From: Thinopyrum elongatum
Lineage: Eukaryota; Streptophyta; Magnoliopsida; Poales; Poaceae
Length of the DNA: 64,000 nucleotides
Assembly (NCBI GenBank): GCA_011799875.1
Contig: CM022302.1
Coordinates: 522,150,560-522,214,559, forward strand
Direction of reading: 5' to 3'
Notes under the pieces: model-generated
Told to the model about the DNA's origin: nothing
Seen by the model: only the letters and a program-made list of their open reading frames with translations
Databases searched by the model: none
Translations under genes and position numbers: made by a program
In this document: positions 22,782 to 33,430 of the stretch, one piece after another
How positions within the stretch are numbered: position 1 is the stretch's first letter
Layout of the letters: each line of letters opens with the position of its first letter

Positions 22782-23388
22782 ATCTTTGCATTATGCCTAT
22801 CTAAGGGCATAAAACGATAGCTCTTGTTGGGAGGCAACACAATGAATAAAATGTATTTGTCTTTTTCTTTCTGTTCTTGAGTGTTCACAATTATGCTACT
22901 GTTATGATTGTGTTTTTTGTGTTTTAATTAGTGTTTGTGCCAAGTAAAGCCTTTAAGATAGCTTTGGTGATAGTTGATTTGATCTTGTTGGAATACAGAA
23001 ACTTTTTCGTCCAGTAAAACAATTTTTAAAACTCACCGAATCTAGGAAAAATTATGAATTTTTTACAAAAGATTTATATACAAATTTCCTATGCTGTCCT
23101 AATTTTTCATAATATTTGGAGATACAGAACTATGACAACAATTCGTATCTTTACAGACTGTTCTGTTTTTGACAGATTCTGTTTTCTTTGCATTGTGTGC
23201 TTATTTTGATGAATCTATGGTATGTATTGGAGGTTATAAGCCATGGTAAAGTTAGAATACAGTAGATATAATGCAAGAACAAAATTTGAATGGGTTTTCT
23301 ACAGTACTTAAAGTAAAGATTGGTTTTCTTATACTAACGGATCTCACGAAGGTTTTGTTGAGTTTTGTGTGATTGAAGTTTTCAAGTT

Positions 23389-23610
23389 TTGGGTGAGATT
23401 ACGATGGATGAAGGAATAAGGAGTAAGAAGATCCTAAGCTTGGGGATTCCCCATGGCACCCCAAGACATTATCCAAAGAGAAGCAAGCAACTAAGCTTGG
23501 GGATGCCCGAGTGGCATCCCCTCTTTCTTCTAACGACCATTGGTATTTTACTCGGAGCTATATTTTTATTCGTCACATATCATGAGTTTTGCTTGGAGCG
23601 TCTTGTATGA
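23389..23610 (+). other. Small conserved ORF with predicted membrane helix (gypsy-2)
   Basis: A 73-codon frame reading MGEITMDEGIRSKK. It contains two SLGIP/SLGMP phrases encoded by polypurine-tract-like DNA, then a hydrophobic helix (FLLTTIGILLGAIFLFV) and a YHEFCLERLV tail. The counterpart at 56038-56259 in gypsy-3 is full length with a few substitutions. Nucleotide identity is high throughout this region, so coding constraint is not shown. It could be a by-product of the tract sequences. Confidence 0.3.
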
Positions 23611-24597
23611 TATGAGTATTTGCTTGTTTTGCTTTTTATTTTAAGTCATGAATCCTTGCTGGACACACCTATTTGAGGGAGTCAAAATTATGCTATGATT
23701 TGTTAGAATTGCTCTCTATGCTTCACTTAAATCTTTATGAGCTATGGAATTGCTCTAGTGCTTCACTTACATCTTTTTGAGCATGGTGTGCTTTAGTATT
23801 TTTGAATAAATGCTCTCATGCTTCACTTAGATTTATTTGAGATTTAGTAATTTTTTTTTTAGAAATTCTCTCTTGCTTCACTTAAATTATTTTGAGAGAA
23901 GAAAATTTTATGCTCATGTCCTTCACTTAGATTTGTTTGAGCTATCAAAAGCAACATATGAAATTAGTCCCAAAGTGATAGATATTCAAAAGGGATATAA
24001 TAAAAACTTTCATGAAGATCATTGGATAAAATAAACTTGATTCCTTGTAATAGTTTTGCGATATGATGATATAATATGTGAGTCATGTTAATGAGGAATT
24101 ATGGCTTAGTAAGAATATTGGTGTTAAGGTTTGTGATTCCCTATGCAAGCACGAAAGTCAATAGTTATGCAATGAAATTACATCCTACTTGTGGTGCATT
24201 ATTCAGTGTTAGTTATGCTTAATGCTCGCTTATGGGATTTTTCGTTTCTTGGTTGGATGCTTCTCAATCTTTTGCTAGCCTTCATTTGCACTAAGTATGA
24301 TCACTACTTGTGCATCCAAAATCGTTAAACCAGTTTTTGCCATATGAGTCCACTATACCTACCTATATGCGGTATTTCCGTACCGTTCTAAGCAAATTTG
24401 TATGTGCCATCTCTAATTTCAAAATAAATTTCTCTTTTGTGTGCTCGTACCGCTCATGAAACGGTAGGGGGTGGCTGATATATTTCCATGCTAGATGTGT
24501 TATTCTCAAGATGAGTGTTTATTCACTTGTCATTGCACGAGAGTACGGCAAAGGTATTAGGGATGCCCAGTCCCGAAATGAAAAATGAATTTACTTT

Positions 24598-24926
24598 ATG
24601 TTGTCAAATAATAAATTCCTTGGAAAGTGTTGGTATGGACAGCACCCGTGGATTCGGCTAGCCGTGGAATGTGAAAAAATGGTGGAAAAAGGAATAAACT
24701 TTATTTTTGTTTGGGAACCGCCTATGATATATCTAGCATGGAAAGTATTGGGAACTACTCGATCGTTTTCGTTGACAGGAAAAGCATGCCACCCAAAATG
24801 TTTTATCTCTACTTTTTTCGCTTTGAGCTCTGGCTCCTCTACAAATCCCTACTTCCCTCTGCGAAGGGCCTTTCTTTTACTTTATGCAATTTTTATTTTA
24901 TTTTGAGTCTCCATCTTCTCTTATAA
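24598..24926 (+). pseudogene. Small ORF broken in gypsy-2, open in gypsy-3
   Basis: Starts MLSNNKFLGKCWYG and runs to about 24700. The frame then shifts, and the remainder (AYDISSMESIGNYSIV ... FTLCNFYFILSLHLLL) is in the neighbouring frame to 24926. In gypsy-3 the whole 109-codon frame is open (57200-57529). No family recognised. The C-terminus is hydrophobic. Confidence 0.3.
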
Positions 24927-25248
24927 AGCACCAACTATGGGGCACTATGATCATACTTGAGCATTGGGTGTAGCTAATATGCGAGTGTGTTTCATGAATG
25001 GATCAATGATTGAGCATAATGGACTAGGGATAACTTGCTTTAGTGTTGATATTTTGAAAGACTTGGTTGCTTGTTGATATGATTGAGTATTGAAATCTTC
25101 ATGTCAAAACTAGACTATTGCTTTGAATCATATAAAAGTCCAAATGTCCATGCTACAAAGAAAAGAATATGTGATGAACATGTTAGGCAGCATTCCACAT
25201 CAAAAATTCTGTTTTTATCATTTACCTACTCGAGGACGAGCATGAATT

Positions 25249-25262
25249 AAGCTTGGGGATGC
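25249..25262 (+). other. Polypurine tract of gypsy-2
   Basis: ttaagcttggggatgc immediately before the 3' LTR TGATATG. Confidence 0.65.
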
Positions 25263-26864
25263 TGATATGTCTCCAGCGTATCTATATTTTTGATCGTTCC
25301 ATGCTATTATATTATCATTCTTGGATGTTTTACAATCATTTTATAGCAACTTTATATCATTTTTTGGGACTAACTTATTGACATAGTGCCCAGTGCCAGT
25401 TGCTGTTTTTTGCTTGTTTTTCTACTTCGCGGGAAATCAATACTAAACGGAGTCCAAACACAGCAAAACTGTTTGGTGATTTTTTCTGGACCAGAAGACA
25501 CAAGTTGGGCCAAGGAAGTACCAGAGGGATGCCCCGAGGGGGGCACAACCCACCTGGGCGCGCCTGGAGGCCCAGGCGCGCCCTGGTGAGTTGTGCCCAC
25601 CTCGGTGGCCTGCCGCACCGCCTCTTTGCTCTATAAATACCCCAATATTCCAGAAACCCTAGGGGAGTCGACGAAAATCAATTCCAGCCGCCGCAAGTTC
25701 CAGAAACCAGAGATCCAATCTAGACAACATCACGGAGGGGTTCATCATCCTCATTGGTGCCTCTCCGATGATGCGTGAGTAGTCCATTGTAGAACTACGG
25801 GTCCGTAGTTAGTAGCTAGATGGCATCCTCTCTCTCTTTTGATTCTCAATACATTGGTCTCTTGGAGATCTATTTGATGTAACTCTTTTTGCGGTGTGTT
25901 TGTTGGGATCCGATGAACTTTGAGTTTATGATCAGATCTATGTTTTTATCCATGAAAGTTATTTGAGTCTTTTGATCTCTTATATGCATGATTACTTATA
26001 GCCTCGTATTTCTTCTTCGAATCTTTGGTTTAGTTAGGCCAACTAGATCGATTTTTCTTGCCATGGGAAGAGGTGCTTTGTGATGGGTTCGATCTTACGA
26101 TGCTTGATCCTAGTGACAGAAGGGGAACCGACACGTATGTATCGTTGCTATTAAGGATAACAAGATGGGGTCTATTTCTACATAAATAGATCTTGTCTAC
26201 ATCTTGTCATCGTTCTTATTGCATTACTCCATTTCTCCATGAACTTAATACACTAGATGCATGCTGGATAGCGGTCGATGTGTGGAGTAATAGTAGTAGA
26301 TGCAGGCATGAGTCGGTCTACTAATCTTGGACGTGATGCCTATATAATGATCATTGCCTGGATATCGTCATAATTATTTGAAGTTCTATCAATTGCCCAA
26401 CAGTAATTTGTTTACCCACCATATGCTATTTTTCTCGAGAGAAGCCACTGGTGAAATCTACGGCCCCCGGGTCTATTTTCTCATCATATATTTTCAGATC
26501 TATTTTGCTATTTCCGTTTTTGTTTATTTGCCACTTTTATTTTCAGATCTATATTTTAAAACACCCAAAAATATTTTGCTTCACTTTATTTTATTCGCGA
26601 TCTATTTATCCAATCTACTACAATTTACCTCACGTCCGTTTGCCAATTTCTGGCGCTATTACCCGAAAGGGATTGACAACCCCTTTAACACGTCGGGTTG
26701 CAAGTATTTGTTCTTTGTGTACAGGTGCAGTTTACGTAGTGTTGCTTGGTTCTCCTACTGGTTTGATAACCTTGGTCTCATCATTGAGGGAAATACCTAC
26801 CGTTGTTGTGCTGCATCATCCCTTCCTCTTTGGGGAAATACCGACGTAGTTCAAGCAAACATCA
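25263..26864 (+). repeat. 3' LTR of gypsy-2
   Basis: Same structure as the 5' LTR. Hairpin at about 25534-25605 and TATA (ctctataaatacccc) at about 25628-25642. Followed by TSD tctgt. Confidence 0.92.
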
Positions 26865-28462
26865 TCTGTCTTGCCCTCCACTCTCATGATGTCTCTTTTC
26901 CCCTAAAGAACTATGTGGGACTTTGGCTCATCGTATGATGTATTCGCTTCCTTATCTTTTCTTTTTCTCGGTTTGGTAGACATGTCCTTCACATAGAAAA
27001 CCTGCGCCACATCATTGGCTAGGACGAATAGTTCGTCTGTGTACCCAAGATTGTTCAGATCCACTGTTGTCATTCCGTACTGCGGGTCTACCTGTACCCC
27101 GCCTCCTGACAGATTGACCCATTTGCACCGAAACAAAGGGACCTTAAAATCATGTCCATAGTCAAGTTCCCATATGTCCACAATGTAACCATAATATGTG
27201 TCCTTTCCCCTGTTGGTTGCTGCATCAAAGCGGACACCACTATTTTGGTTGGTGCTCTTTTGATCTTGGGCGATCGTGTAAAATGTATTCCCATTTATCT
27301 CGTATCCTTTGTAAGTCAATACAGTCGAAGATGGTCCCCTGGCCAACGAGTACAACTCATCTGTAACAGTGTTGTCACCCATGAGATGTGTTTGCAACCA
27401 ACTGCCGAAAGTCCTGATGTGTTCACATGTAATCCAGTCGTCACACTGCTCCGGGTGTTTGGAGCGCAGAATATTCTTGTGTTCATTGACATACAGGGTC
27501 ACCAAGGTAGAATTCTGTAGAACTGTGTAGTGTGCTTGACCCCAAGAATGCCCGTCCCTACATATTATTGAGTCCACTCCTAGCGTGCCTTTTCCAGTAA
27601 GTCTCCCCTCATACCGCGATTGAGGGAGACCAATCGGCTTAAGGTCAGGAATGAAGTCAACACAAAACCCAATGACCTCCTCAGTTTGATGGCCCGTGGA
27701 GATGCTTCCTTCTGGCCTAGCACGGTTACGAACATATTTCTTTAAGTCTCCCATGAACCTCTCAAAGGGGAACATATTGTGTAGAAATACAGGGTCCAGA
27801 ATGGCAATCTCGTCGACTAGATGAACCAGGACGTGCGTCATGATATTGAAGAAGGATGCTGGGAACACCAGCTCGAAACTGACAAGACATTGCACCAAAT
27901 CATTCTTTAACCTTGGTAGGATTTCTGGATCGATTACCTTCTGAGAGATTGCATTGAGGAATGCACATAGCTTCACAATGGCTAATCGAACGTTTTCCGG
28001 TAGAAGCCCCCTCAATGCAACCATAAGCAGTTGGGTCATAATCACGTGGCAGTCATGAGACTTTAGGTTCTGGAACTTTTTCTCTGGGATATTTATTATT
28101 CCCTTTATATTGGACGAGAAGCCAGACGGGACCTTCATACTGAGCAGGCATGCAAAGAAGATTTCCTTCTCTTCTTTGGTAAGAGCGTAGCTGGCAGGAC
28201 CTTGATACTGCTTTGGATGCATGCCGTCTTTTTCGTGCACACGTAGCTGGTCCTCCCGTACCTCCGGTGTATCTTTTGTCTTCCCATACACGCATAAGAA
28301 GCCTAGCAAGTTCACGCAAAGATTCTTCATCACATGCATCACGTCGATTGCAGAGCGGGCCTCTAGGTCTTTCCAATAGGGTAGGTCCCAAAATATAGAT
28401 TTCTTCTTCCACATGGGTGCGCGTCCCTCAGCGTCATTCGAAACAGATAGTCCGTCAGGACC
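26865..28462 (-). pseudogene. tnp2: tnp2 transposase, middle and DUF4218/DUF4216 part
   Basis: Minus strand continues from 38513 across gypsy-1. It reads MWKKKSIFWDLPYWKDLEAR and AIDVMHVMKNLCVNLLG, which complete the Transposase_21 core. The DUF4218-like part follows (THVLVHLVDEIAILDPV, MFPFERFMGDLKKYVRNRA), then the DUF4216-like part (YYGYIVDIWELDYG, PLFRCKWVNLSGGG). A TAG at 26903-26905 stops the frame about 60 codons short. The same frame carries on to the gypsy-2 junction. Confidence 0.9.
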
Positions 28463-29963
28463 TGATGACCCACAAGTATATGGGATCAATTGTAGCCTTT
28501 TCGATAAGTAAGAGTGTCGAACCCAACGAGGAGCAGAAGGAAATGACAAGCGGTTTTCAGCAAGGTAATGTCTGCAAGTACTGAAATTGTAACTAGCAGA
28601 GTAGTTTGATAGCCAGATAATTTGTAAAGAGCAAGTAACAACAGTAGTAACAAAAGTGCAGCAAGGTAGCCCAATAATTTTGAGGCAAAGGACAGGCCAA
28701 AACAGTCTCTTATAATAAGCAAAGCGTTCTTGAGGGTACACGGGAATTTCATCTAGTCACTTTCATCAAGTTGGTTTGATTCATGTTCGCTACTTTGATA
28801 ATTTGATATGTGGGTGGACCGGTGCTTAGGTGTTGTTCTTACTTGAACAAACCTCCTACTTATGATTAACACCCTCGCAAGCATCCGCAACTACGAGAAA
28901 AGTATTAAGAATAAATTCTAACCATAGCATTAAACTTTTGGATCCCATCATCTCAACTAGGGTTTAAGCTTCTGTCACTCTCGCAACCCATCATCTAATA
29001 ACTACTCCACAATGCATTCCCTTAGGCCCAAATATGGTGAAGTGTCATGTAGTCGACGTTCACATGACACCACTAAGGGAATCACAACACACATACTATC
29101 AAAATATCGAACACATATCAAGTTCACATGATTACTCTCAACATGATTTCTCCCATGACCTCAAGAACAAAAGTAACTACTCACAAATGATAATCATGCT
29201 CAAGATTAGAGGGGTATTAAATAGCATATTGGATCTGAACATATAATCTTCCACCAAATAAACCATATAGTAATCAACTACAAGATGTAATCAACACTAC
29301 TAGTCACCCACAAGCACCAATCTATAGTTTTGGTACAAAGATTGAACAAAAGAGATGAACTAGGGTTTGAGAGGAGATGGTGCTATTGAAGATGTTGATG
29401 GAGATTGCTCTCCCCAAGATGGGAGAGTTGTTGGTGATGATGATGACGATGATTTCCCCCTCCGGGAGGGAAGTTCCCCCGGTGGAATCGCTCCACCGGA
29501 GGGCAAAAGTGCTCCTGCCCAAGTTCCGCCTCGAGACGGCGGCGCTCCGTCCAGAAAGTCCTCTCTTTATTTTTTCTAGATCAAAATGACTTATATACCA
29601 GAAGATGGGCACCAGAGGTGGGCCGATGGGAGCACAACCCACCAGGGCGCGCCTGGGCTCCCTGGCGCGCCCAGGTGGGTTGTGCCCACCTGGTGGGCCC
29701 CCTCTGGTACTTATTGGCTCCAATATTTCTCATTTATTCCTTAAAAAATCCCCGTAAAGTTTCAGCTCATTTGGAGTTGTGCAGAATAGGTAGCATGACG
29801 TAGCTTTTTCAGGTCCAGATTTCCAGCTGCCGGAATTCTCCCTCTTTGTGTGTACCTTGCATATTATGAGAGAAAAGGCATTAGAATTACTCCAAAAAGC
29901 ATTATTATGCATAAAAACATCATAAATAACAGTAAGAAAACATGATGCAAAATGGACGTATCA
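28463..29963 (-). repeat. 3' LTR of gypsy-1
   Basis: 1501 bp. A GC-rich hairpin at about 29617-29700 lies just upstream (minus strand) of a TATA box at 29591-29599 (plus strand ttatatacc). Pairs with 37031-38512. Confidence 0.93.
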
Positions 29964-29964
29964 A

Positions 29965-29978
29965 CTCCCCCAAGCTTA
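29965..29978 (-). other. Polypurine tract of gypsy-1
   Basis: Minus strand CTAAGCTTGGGGGAG directly before the 3' LTR. Shares the AAGCTTGGGG core with gypsy-2 and gypsy-3. Confidence 0.75.
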
Positions 29979-31525
29979 GACCTCGCTTGTTCTCAAGCGA
30001 AAACCGAAATCGAAAAACATGTCCACATGCTTAGAGAGAGAGGTGTCAATAAAAACAAAATACGGACATAGAAGCATCATGTAATTTTATTATAACAGCA
30101 ACAAACTTTTAACATAAAACTTTTATCATAGAACTTTTATCATAGACTTCTCATGATTAAGTAACAATTCATCACACAATCGAAGTATAAAGCATAAACT
30201 CTATTAGAAACCAACAAACTATGTTCTCAGTCAACTTTGCAACTACAATTCATCATCTTTTCACAAAGGGTCAAATATCAGAGCCTTTAGGCAAGTCCAC
30301 ATACTCAACCATCATATAGTCTTCTATGATTGCTAACACTCACCGCATACACATGAGCAAAATGTTTCAACCGGACACATAGGAAGATAGGGGCTTATAG
30401 TTTCGCCTCCCAACGTATTCACCTCAAGGGTGATGTCAACAATAATAACTCATGCTACCCATATTCAACTGGACATATGTGCCTAGATCTTTCCTCACCA
30501 CATGATGCTTGCCAAAGGAGAAAAATAAAAGGAAAAGAGAGAAGAACTTTGACACCCCTGCTTAAAAGTAAAAGATAGGCCCTTCGCAGAGGGAAGCAGA
30601 GGTTGCCATGCGCTTATTTGTTTGTATGCTAAATCCCTTAATGCAAAAGAACGTCACGTTATATAGCCCCTTGTGATGGCAACCTTTATTATGCAGTCTG
30701 TCGCTTTTATTCTTCACCATCACAAGTTCGTACAACGCTCAATTTTCTCACTAAATGATCTCACACTTTTAGAAGCAATTTTTATTGCCTTATTGCACCG
30801 ATGACAACTTACTTGAAGGATCTTACTCAATTCATAGGTAGATATGGTGGACTCTCGAAAATAAGATTTGGGTTTAAGGGTTTTTTGGATGCACAAGTAG
30901 TATCTCTACTTAGTGCAGAATTTTTGGCTAGCAAAGATGGGGGCAAGCACCACATGTGGAAGGATCTATGACAATATAACTTCTATGTGAATATGAACAA
31001 ACATAAATCATTAAGTTGTCTTCCTTGTCCAACATCCACAATTTTGGCATATAATATTTTGATGGGGGCTCACAATCACAAAAGATTTCCATGATAGTGT
31101 ATTTATATGTGAATCTTCTCTTCCCTTATTAATTCTTTCATGAGTTGCACCATTGACTAATGCTATGTTTGTCAATCTCTAATAAAATTTTCTACTTATA
31201 CTTTTCCTTATGTGGTGTTATCACCTACCATAGGATTAGCATATGATCTTTTCATTTATTTCCTTTCTCTCTATTGAAACATGAAAGTAAAGAAAGCAAA
31301 AACTCAAGCTAAACTTTATTATATATCTCGCACACAATTACAAGGATGGATTATTAAGCAAGCTCTCAAAAAGAAAGGATCGAACTAACTTTTATTCATC
31401 TAAAGCAAAAGATAACCATGGATCGAACTAAGAAAAGTAAAGGCAAAAGATAGTGGGGGTGATACGGTACCGGGGCACCTCCCCCAAGCTTGGAGGAAGC
31501 CAAGGGGAGTGCCCATACCCGATAC
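29979..31525 (-). other. Non-coding 3' region of gypsy-1
   Basis: No supported ORF. It contains a second AAGCTTGGGGGAGG tract at 31482-31497. Segments near 30575-30605 (ccttcgcagagggaag) and 30840-30980 (cacttag/tgtgcatcc words) match the 3' regions of gypsy-2 and gypsy-3 in inverted orientation. Confidence 0.65.
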
Positions 31526-31933
31526 TCAATTTTCTTTTGGTGATGAAGAAGGAGGTGGTGGTGATGATGAAGTAGAAGCAATCTTGTCCTTCAAGATCAA
31601 GAGATTCTCCAATCTACGGATGATGCTCGGGAGGAAGATGATGTGCTCTTGATGCAGAATATTTTCACGAGTGAGATATTTATTTTGCACACGAACCATT
31701 TCGATGATCCGAAAGGCTTCAATCTCAGTAGGGGTAAGATGAGCATAGTAAGGTTTAAGGATATCTTCTTCTTCCTCCTCGGCAGGCAGTGCTTGTTTGA
31801 TCACCGAAGTTTGATCTCCGGTAGCCTCCTTGCCCTTGTCCTCCTTGGCTACTCCAATGGCCTCTTCCGTCTTTAGCTCGATCTTCATCAACCAAGCATC
31901 CTCGTCCACATTGTTAGAGGAAGAAGAAGACAT
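31526..31933 (-). CDS. Extra ORF downstream of gypsy-1 pol (unknown function)
   Basis: 135 codons. ATG at 31933 opens MSSSSSNNVDEDAWLMKIEL, and the frame is open to the stop at 31526. The protein is charged and probably helical: Lys/Glu-rich N-terminal half, LPAEEEEEDILKPYYAHLT, then a leucine-rich helix (FRIIEMVRVQNKYLTRENIL, RRLENLLILKDKI) that could form a coiled coil, and a Ser/Pro tail. There is no signal peptide or membrane helix, so it is not env-like. It is the only gypsy-1 frame without a lesion. A hairpin and TATA box lie 90-220 bp upstream, so it may have its own transcript. I do not recognise the family. Confidence 0.6.
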   Translation of the reverse strand: MSSSSSNNVDEDAWLMKIELKTEEAIGVAKEDKGKEATGDQTSVIKQALPAEEEEEDILKPYYAHLTPTEIEAFRIIEMVRVQNKYLTRENILHQEHIIFLPSIIRRLENLLILKDKIASTSSSPPPPSSSPKEN

Positions 31934-32017
31934 GATGCCTGGCTTAACAGATCTGACAGAAAGTAGCAAGAAAAGAGAACAGGAGAATTCTCCGCGATAC
32001 GGAGGTCAATAGGTTCG

Positions 32018-32156
32018 GGGAGTATATAAAGATTTTTTATCTTGGGAAACAAGCAAACAGAAGAAAAACGGAGTCCGGAAGGTACCCGAGGTGGGCACAA
32101 CCCACCTGGGCGCGCCTGGCAAGCCAGGCACGCCCTGGTGTCTTGTGCCCACCAGG
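32018..32156 (-). promoter_or_regulatory. Candidate internal promoter: GC hairpin plus TATA
   Basis: On the minus strand a GC-rich inverted repeat (32156-32087, stem about 30 bp with a few mismatches) is followed about 55 bp later by CTTTATATACTCCCC (about 32018-32032). The extra ORF starts 90 bp further on. The order and spacing resemble the hairpin-TATA arrangement in the LTRs. Promoter activity is inferred. Confidence 0.5.
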
Positions 32157-32276
32157 TGTGCCTTCCTGGTTGCTTCTTATTTTCCTAATTTTGTAAATAT
32201 TCCAAAGCTGACAAAATTTTTTTTTTACGGATTTTCCGGAGTCCGTTTACTTACCGTATCACGTACCTCCTCTTTT

Positions 32277-33430
32277 TCACGATTCTGGAGTGTTCCGGTA
32301 GGACTCTTTTATGTGTTCTTCCTGTGTCATAGTTTGGATAATATTTCTTTCAACATTAATGGGCGTACCTGAGATATAATGTTTTATTTTGATAGCTCCA
32401 GACCGATAAACCTCCTCGATAACATAGGGTCCTTCCCATTTGGAGAGGAGTTTTCCTGCAAAGAATCTGAAACAAGAGTTGTACAAAAGAACATATTCTC
32501 CAACTTTGAACTCACGCTTTTGGATTCTTTTATCATGCCATATTTTAACTTTTTCTTTAAATAACTTGGCATTTTCATAAGCTTGGGTTCTCCATTCATC
32601 TAATGAGCTAATATCAAATAACCTCTTTTCACCGGCAAGTCTGAAATCATAGTTGAGTTCTTTAATTGCCCAATATGCTTTATGTTCTAACTCAAGAGGC
32701 AGATGACAAGCTTTTCCATAAACCATTTTATAAGGAGAGATACCCATAGGATTTTTATATGCTGTTCTATAAGCCCAAAGTGCATCATCTAATTTCTTAG
32801 ACCAATTCTTCCGGGACCTATTGACAGTCTTTTGTAAGATTAATTTTATTTCTCTATTGCTAAGTTCAACTTGACCACTAGACTGAGGATGATAGGGTGA
32901 TGCAATTCTATGGTTAACATCATACTTGGCAAGCAGTTTACGGAAAGCACCATGAATAAAGTGTGAACCACCATCAGTCATTAAATATCTAGGGACTCCA
33001 AACCTTGGGAAAATAACTTCCTTAAGCATTTTAATAGAGGTGTTGTGATCAGCACTACTGGTTGGAATAGCTTCTACCCACTTAGTAACATAATCAACAG
33101 CAACCAAAATATGAGTATACCCATTAGAGGAAGGAAAAGGTTCCATGAAATCAAATCCCCAAACATCAAACGGTTCAACAACAAGAGAATAATTCATAGG
33201 CATTTCTTGACGCTTACCGATATTACCTATTCTTTGACATTCATCACAAGATAAGACGAACTTACGAGCATCCTTGAAGAGAGTAGGCCAATAAAAACCA
33301 GATTGCAATACCTTATGAGCAGTTCTGTCTCCCGCATGATGTGCTCCATAAGCTTCGGAGTGACATTTCCGTAGGATTTGTCCCTGTTCATGCTCAGGTA
33401 CACAACATCTAATAATACCATCTACTCTTT
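32277..33430 (-). pseudogene. pol: gypsy-1 integrase
   Basis: Minus strand HHCC zinc finger (H..H in [13 protein letters not shown], then CDECQ) is followed by the DDE core: GFDFMEPF, then TDGGSHF and [10 protein letters not shown]. The C-terminal part has [33 protein letters not shown] and a beta-barrel-like end ([18 protein letters not shown]). The frame is open to the stop at 32277. The domain itself looks intact but depends on the broken upstream pol frame. Confidence 0.9.

Larger units (their letters stand above)
22782..25262 (+). other. Long non-pol 3' region of gypsy-2
   Basis: Holds two small frames conserved in gypsy-3 (about 23389-23610 and 24598-24926), repeats of 'cttcactta(a/g)at..tttgag' at 23700-23960, and three aagcttggggat copies (about 23434, 23493 and 25251). 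The last copy abuts the LTR as the true polypurine tract. Segments near 24285-24375 and 24845-24870 recur inverted in gypsy-1. Confidence 0.7.
18882..26864 (+). mobile_element. Non-autonomous Ty3/gypsy retrotransposon (gypsy-2)
   Basis: LTRs of about 1.6 kb (18882-20481 and 25263-26864) start TGATACGTCTCC/TGATATGTCTCC and end AAACATCA. They are flanked by the perfect duplication TCTGT (18877-18881 and 26865-26869). A tRNA-Asp-type primer site follows the 5' LTR, and aagcttgggga precedes the 3' LTR. The only large coding region is gag plus aspartic protease (20696-22781). RT, RNase H and integrase are wholly absent, and about 2.5 kb of non-pol sequence fills the 3' half. It must borrow pol from a relative. 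It inserted into the tnp2 gene of the CACTA. Confidence 0.93.

Noticed and set aside
28053..28412. 119-codon minus-strand frame overlapping tnp2
   Set aside because: Alternative frame inside the clear TNP2 coding sequence. No motif.
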